This document shows positions 60,390 to 64,000 of a DNA stretch of 64,000 nucleotides, piece after piece. The translations under genes and the position numbers were made by a program. Location of the stretch: the NCBI GenBank assembly GCA_963695375.1, contig OY968767.1, positions 124,001-188,000 of the forward strand. The letters run 5' to 3'. The notes under the pieces are model-generated. The model was not told where the DNA came from, did no database searches, and saw only the letters and a list, made by a program, of their open reading frames with translations. How positions within the stretch are numbered: position 1 is the stretch's first letter; every line of letters begins with the position of its first letter. The DNA is from JACCVL01 sp963695375. GTDB taxonomy: Bacteria; Actinomycetota; Actinomycetes; Propionibacteriales; Nocardioidaceae.

Positions 60390-61123
60390 CAGTACTTCTG
60401 CTCCCTCAGCGCGTCGAAGTTGTAGAGCTGCTTCGCCGAGGCGACCCGAGTGACGTCCCCGGGCGAGATGTGGTCGAAGCCGGCGAGGTCAGCGAGCGAG
60501 CGGACCTTCTCGACGTCGGCCTCGGTGAGGTCCTCGACCTGCGCGTCGGCACCCAGCGAGGCGATCCGCCCGGCGACGTAGATGACCGCCTCGTAGAGCG
60601 AGTCGCCCAGGGCGTGCCCGGCGTCGCCCCCGACGAGGATCGTCCCGGCCTGGGCCATGAACCCGCTCATGTGCCCGACGTCGCCGCCGATGGCCAGCTC
60701 GCCGCCCTTGAGCGAGATGCCGGCCCGCGAGGAGGCGTCGCCGTGCACGATCACGGTGCCGCCGTGGCTGGTGGCGCCGCAGCACTCGGAGGTGTTGCCG
60801 CGGACCCGGACCGTGCCCGACATCAGGTTCTCGGCCAGTGACCAGCCGACGAAGCCGTTGACCGTGATGTCCGGGCCGTCGCAGAGGCCGCCGATGAAGT
60901 AGCCGGCGTGGCCGTCGATCTCGATGTCGAGGTGGTGCATGAGCCCCACCGCCAGGTTGTGCCGGCCGCGCGGGTTCGCGATGCGCACCCGAGACCCCGC
61001 GGGCAGCTCGCGGAGCGCCTCGTTGACCTCGCGGGTCGTGAGCGAGGCGCAGTCCAGCTCGGTCACCCCGCCGGTGCCGGCGTCGGCGTCGGGCGCGGCG
61101 CCGATCGCGGTCACCGGGACCAT
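60389..61123 (-). CDS. mgsB: N-methylglutamate synthase subunit B (GXGXG domain)
   Basis: 244 residues, the beta-helix GXGXG domain of glutamate synthase alone: GTVRVRGNTSECCGATSHGG, GGELAIGGDVGHMSGF and GGDAGHALGD form the repeating turns. This domain structures the ammonia/amine tunnel between the amidotransferase and FMN subunits. It overlaps mgsA by 13 nt and mgsC by 1 nt, which fixes a three-gene unit. Confidence 0.85.
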   Translation of the reverse strand: MVPVTAIGAAPDADAGTGGVTELDCASLTTREVNEALRELPAGSRVRIANPRGRHNLAVGLMHHLDIEIDGHAGYFIGGLCDGPDITVNGFVGWSLAENLMSGTVRVRGNTSECCGATSHGGTVIVHGDASSRAGISLKGGELAIGGDVGHMSGFMAQAGTILVGGDAGHALGDSLYEAVIYVAGRIASLGADAQVEDLTEADVEKVRSLADLAGFDHISPGDVTRVASAKQLYNFDALREQKY

Positions 61124-62028
61124 ACGTGGATCTCTCCCGGCATCGGCTCGTGCACGGTGGCAGAGTCGATGCCCGGCAGGCTGGTCATCGCGACGTACTC
61201 CGACGTCACCGCGACGTAGTCGTCGGTCTCCGCGACGACCAGCGGCTTGCAGGCGAAGGAGTCACGGACCACGGCGAACTCCGTCCCGGTGGCCACCAGG
61301 AGGGTGAAGAAGCCGTCCATCTCGGTCGCCGCGGTCTTCAGGGCGACCTCCAGCGGCGCGCCGGCCGCCAGCTCGCGGCCGATCAGGCGGGCCGCGACCT
61401 CGGAGTCGTTGTCGGTGACGCAGTAGATCCCCTGCTGCTCCAGCCGCCGCCGGACCGTGGCGTAGTTGGAGAAGGAGCCGTTGTGCACCAGCGCCAGGTC
61501 CGGGTTGGGCGCGAACGGGTGCGAGTGGTCGGTCGTGACCGCGGACTCGGTGGCCATCCGGGTGTGCCCGATGCCCTGGTAGCCCGCCCGGTCGTCGATG
61601 TCGTGCCGCACGCAGATCTCGCCCGGCGTCCCGGCGTCCTTGACGACCTCGATGTGCCGGCCGAATCCGACCACGGAGGCGCCCGGGCGGCGTGCCTCCA
61701 GGCACCCGGCCAGCTCCGCCCAGCGGTCCGGGGCGACCAGGACCGCGCCGTCCGGGCGGAGCCGCTCGCAGGTCACCACGGCGTTGAGGTCGTCGGACAG
61801 CTCCACGGCGAGGGCGGCGACGTCGGCCTGCAGCTCCTCGCGGGACTGGTCGTCAGCCAGCCGGATCGAGTACCGGAACGAGCCGGCCGGCACCGGATCC
61901 GAGTAGATCGCCAGGCCCGCCGAGTCCGAGCCCCGCGTCTCCATGCAGTCCAGCATCGGGATGAGCAGCCGGCCCAGGGCGTCCTGGTGCCGGGGAGTCT
62001 TCAGATGGAGACCGACGATGCCGCACAT
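61111..62028 (-). CDS. mgsA: N-methylglutamate synthase subunit A (class II amidotransferase)
   Basis: 305 residues from ATG 62028. The N-terminus MCGIVG provides the Ntn nucleophile (C2 after Met removal). RGSDSAGLA, GHTRMATESA and DLALVHNGSFSNY are the glutaminase-site motifs of GlxB/PurF-like proteins. It releases ammonia or amine from the amide substrate for the FMN subunit. AAGGG lies just upstream of the ATG. Confidence 0.85.
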   Translation of the reverse strand: MCGIVGLHLKTPRHQDALGRLLIPMLDCMETRGSDSAGLAIYSDPVPAGSFRYSIRLADDQSREELQADVAALAVELSDDLNAVVTCERLRPDGAVLVAPDRWAELAGCLEARRPGASVVGFGRHIEVVKDAGTPGEICVRHDIDDRAGYQGIGHTRMATESAVTTDHSHPFAPNPDLALVHNGSFSNYATVRRRLEQQGIYCVTDNDSEVAARLIGRELAAGAPLEVALKTAATEMDGFFTLLVATGTEFAVVRDSFACKPLVVAETDDYVAVTSEYVAMTSLPGIDSATVHEPMPGEIHVWSR

Positions 62029-62100
62029 GAACACCCTTCCCGTCGTCCGCGCGGACGAGTGGTCGCGTGGGGGAAGCCGAGCCGGGTCGCGCGCTCGCCT

Positions 62101-62140
62101 CCATTGGCCCCATCGAGGGCCCATTGGTCAAGTGGATTGG
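62101..62140 (-). promoter_or_regulatory. ATTGG direct repeats upstream of mgsA
   Basis: CCATTGG (62101-62107), CCATTGG (62121-62127) and GGATTGG (62134-62140) lie in the 171-bp leader of the mgs operon. Two are 20 bp apart. They could be a GntR or XRE regulator's sites; no gene is seen in the gap. Confidence 0.3.
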
Positions 62141-62199
62141 ACACCCCGCCCGGCCCGGTGTCAAGCGTTTCCGCGACGGCGGCGCGGCGCCTCCGACCC

Positions 62200-62919
62200 T
62201 CATCCGGGGTCGTTGACGAAGGACCTGAGCTGCTGCCGGGTGTGCTCGATGTGCTCGGCCATCAAGGCGGCGGCCCGGTCCCTGTCCCCGTCGCGGACCG
62301 CCTCGTAGATCGCCTGGTGGTCCCGGAGCACCGGGCTGACCGGCTCGTCGTACGTCAAGAGGTCGTACGGGGTGAACAGCTCCAGTCGCGCCTCGCGGAT
62401 CGCGGCGTCCAGCCGGCGGTTGCGTGCCGCGTGGCACAGCGCGTCGTGGAACTGGCCGTCCGCCTGCCGGAAGGCGGTGCGGGGCTCGCCGTCGGCGGAC
62501 CGGGAGTTGCGCATCGCGCGCAGGGCCGCGCGCATCTCGGCCAGGTCGGCGCGACTGGCCCGCTCGGCCGCGAGGCTGGCGGCGCGGCTCTCCACCGCGA
62601 TCCGGAAGTCGATCAGCTCGTCGAGCTCGCCGGCCATGCTGCGCAGGCGTCGCCGCCAGGCCTCCAGCGGGCGGGACAGCTCGGTCACGAAGGCGCCGCC
62701 GGCCGCCCCGAGGCGCACCTCGAGGTAGCCACCCGCGACGAGCCGGCGGATCCCGCCCCGCACGCTGACCCGGCCGACCCCGAGCTGTTCGGCGAGGTCG
62801 CGCTGGGTGGGCAGCCGGTCGCCGGGGCTGTAGCTCCCCGCGAGGATCAGCCGTTTGAGGTGTTCGGCCACCGCCTCTGAGGTGGGAACACCGGCCACTG
62901 GGGACGCCACGTTCCTCAT
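62200..62919 (-). CDS. FadR-subfamily GntR regulator
   Basis: 239 residues from ATG 62919. A GntR wHTH at about 10-75 (GDRLPTQRDLAEQLGVGRVSVRGGIRRLVAGGYLEVR) precedes a helical FCD ligand domain with candidate metal ligands (FRQADGQFHDALCHAARN, then ELFTPYDLL). It lies 171 bp upstream of the mgs operon in the same direction and divergent from the XRE regulator, so it probably senses the amine or its intermediates. Confidence 0.87.
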   Translation of the reverse strand: MRNVASPVAGVPTSEAVAEHLKRLILAGSYSPGDRLPTQRDLAEQLGVGRVSVRGGIRRLVAGGYLEVRLGAAGGAFVTELSRPLEAWRRRLRSMAGELDELIDFRIAVESRAASLAAERASRADLAEMRAALRAMRNSRSADGEPRTAFRQADGQFHDALCHAARNRRLDAAIREARLELFTPYDLLTYDEPVSPVLRDHQAIYEAVRDGDRDRAAALMAEHIEHTRQQLRSFVNDPG

Positions 62920-62957
62920 GCTAGGGCGCCATACACTCCCGGCCAGGAGGTGCGCCG

Positions 62958-63599
62958 ATGGCAGCGGAGCCACAGGATCGCCCGGAGCCGGCGGGGGTCG
63001 ACGCCGACGAGGCGGAGGGCGCGCTGCGGTCGGTTGTGGCGCAGCGGCTGCGGGAGTACCGCACCCACCTGGACTGGACGCTGAGCCAGCTGGCCGGACG
63101 CAGCGGCGTGTCGAAGGCGATGCTCTCGAAGATCGAGAACGCGCAGACGACGCCGACCCTCTCCACGCTGGCCCGCGTCGGCTCGGCGCTGTCGGTCCCG
63201 GTGACGGCGTTCTTCCGGGGGCTCGACGAGGAGCACGACCTCCTGCACGTGAAGGCCGGACAGGGGCTGGAGCTCCAGCACCGGGGCAGCAGAGCCGGTC
63301 AGCGCTACCAGCTGCTCGGCCGGATGCGCTTCCCGCACGACCGGCTGGAGCCCACGCTGGTGACGATCGAGTCCGACGCCGAGCAGTTCCCGCTCTACCA
63401 GCACGGCGGCAGCGAGTTCCTGTTCATGCTGACCGGGATCTTGGAGTACGGCTATGCCGGCCGGACCGTCCTGCTCGAGCCCGGCGACGCGCTGCAGTTC
63501 CTCGGCGAGGTGCCGCACGGGCCGGCGCGCGCGGTCGAGCTGCCGATTCAGATGCTGTCGCTGCGCGTGGTCACCCCGGGAACCGCCAGCACCCTGTAG
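62958..63599 (+). CDS. XRE-HTH / cupin regulator
   Basis: 213 residues from ATG 62958 after AGGAGG. HTH_3 at about 26-80 (LSQLAGRSGVSKAMLSKIENAQTTPTLSTLARV) and a C-terminal cupin (about 125-205; LYQHGGSEFLFMLTG, then LEPGDALQF). Such PuuR-like regulators commonly control amine, polyamine and ethanolamine genes. It starts 38 bp from the GntR start, sharing a very compact promoter region with a TACACT -10 candidate at 62932-62937. Confidence 0.88.
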   Translation: MAAEPQDRPEPAGVDADEAEGALRSVVAQRLREYRTHLDWTLSQLAGRSGVSKAMLSKIENAQTTPTLSTLARVGSALSVPVTAFFRGLDEEHDLLHVKAGQGLELQHRGSRAGQRYQLLGRMRFPHDRLEPTLVTIESDAEQFPLYQHGGSEFLFMLTGILEYGYAGRTVLLEPGDALQFLGEVPHGPARAVELPIQMLSLRVVTPGTASTL

Positions 63600-63605
63600 A
63601 AAGGT

Positions 63606-63636
63606 CCCCGTCCCCATCCACTGGGGATGGACGGGG
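63606..63636 (+). terminator. Hairpin terminator after the XRE-cupin gene
   Basis: CCCCGTCCCCATCC and GGATGGACGGGG pair as a 12-bp stem with a 2-nt bulge and a short loop, 7 nt after the XRE stop. No U-tract. Confidence 0.6.
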
Positions 63637-63689
63637 TCTACTACCGACCGTATGCTCCGACGCACCATGCCCGCAGCAGGGAGCCGCAG

Positions 63690-64000
63690 ATGACCCGACG
63701 GCAGCCGCGCCCGGAACCGGGTGCTGCCGACAAGCCCTCCGCCCGCGTATCCGGATACTCCGCCGCCGCCCTGGTCCGGCAGGGCCTGCGGCGGGCACCG
63801 GACTGGAAGCCCGCCTGGCGATCCCACGACCTGGCCGACAGCTATGACGTCGTCATCGTCGGGGGCGGCATCCACGGACTGGCCACCGCCTACTACCTGG
63901 CGTCCCGGCACGGGATCACGAACGTGGCGGTGCTGGACATGGGCTACCTCGGCGGCGGCGGCTCGGGCCGGAACACCGCGATCGCCCGGTCCAACTACCT
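63690..64000 (+). CDS. Sarcosine-oxidase-beta/N-methylglutamate-dehydrogenase-like FAD subunit, cut by right edge
   Basis: ATG 63690, with GGGAG just upstream, opens a frame to the edge (about 103 residues). After a soluble N-terminal ~50 residues, DVVIVGGGIHGLATAYYLA is the FAD-binding Rossmann motif, and GYLGGGGSGRNTAIARSNY matches the SoxB/MgdA start, including the RSNY segment near the covalent flavin region. In N-methylglutamate pathways this subunit, with three others, oxidises N-methylglutamate to glutamate and formaldehyde. The other subunits should lie beyond the window. Confidence 0.8.
   Translation, partial: MTRRQPRPEPGAADKPSARVSGYSAAALVRQGLRRAPDWKPAWRSHDLADSYDVVIVGGGIHGLATAYYLASRHGITNVAVLDMGYLGGGGSGRNTAIARSNY

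Noticed and set aside
1..64000. Genomic island or prophage
   Set aside because: No integrase, transposase, phage genes, tRNA attachment site or shift in base composition was seen.

Overview
The window is uniformly GC-rich chromosomal DNA from an actinobacterium (Actinomycetia). Markers include a WhiB1-type Wbl protein beside a PdtaS-like kinase, a SigR/RsrA pair with the mycothiol-system zinc anti-sigma signature beside the 24-residue ribosomal protein bL37, aroA-rsgA-hisN order, a mycothiol-dependent-isomerase-fold protein, and many GTG starts with TAGCCT-type leaderless promoters. Geodermatophilales or a near relative is plausible, but genus cannot be fixed from this sequence. No rRNA, tRNA, CRISPR, insertion sequence or prophage was seen.

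1-17.4 kb is mostly conserved core: whiB1/pdtaS, a DUF3311+SSS symporter pair, an IlvG-like TPP enzyme, bL37, rsrA-sigR with a visible SigR autopromoter, a SRAP (HMCES/YedK) protein, aroA (broken by a 1-nt insertion), rsgA, a DUF2231 membrane protein (also broken by 1 nt), hisN, a CBS protein and a tandem fluoride-channel pair.

17.9-27.7 kb is a divergent locus around one 19-bp IdeR/DtxR-like iron box (24579-24597). Leftward runs an overlapping operon: NAD-dependent epimerase, GT-C-like membrane protein, a Ser/Thr-repeat lipoprotein, then a ferric-type ABC transporter (binding lipoprotein, fused permease, ATPase). Rightward are a flippase-like/GT2 fusion and an FAD oxidoreductase. 26.3-29.1 kb carries a family of long palindromic repeats; the last forms the terminator between two secreted, putatively calcium-binding proteins (an Asp-rich EF-hand/DUF5666 protein and an RTX-repeat protein).

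30-38.5 kb holds regulatory and transport genes: a DksA/TraR-type protein, a PAS-GAF-GGDEF diguanylate cyclase, a TetR-DinB pair with twin operators, a NarK-like carrier and a P-type cation ATPase. 38.5-48.8 kb is a sugar-use locus: GH4 enzyme and DeoR regulator (leftward), and PfkB kinase, ABC importer, a large secreted PIG-L deacetylase and NagB (rightward). No NagA is present, which fits amino-sugar use with deacetylation outside the cell. 48.8-54.2 kb has a short Na+/H+ antiporter, a half-length FAD oxidase remnant and a very large SARP/AAA/TPR regulator.

54.2-64 kb is an amine-use cluster. It encodes N-methylglutamate synthase subunits (mgsA, mgsB, mgsC), a gamma-glutamylmethylamide-synthetase-like GS, an APC permease and three small membrane proteins of unknown function. 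FadR/GntR and XRE-cupin regulators flank it, and at the right edge is the start of a sarcosine-oxidase-beta/N-methylglutamate-dehydrogenase-like gene, so the remaining subunits probably lie beyond the window.
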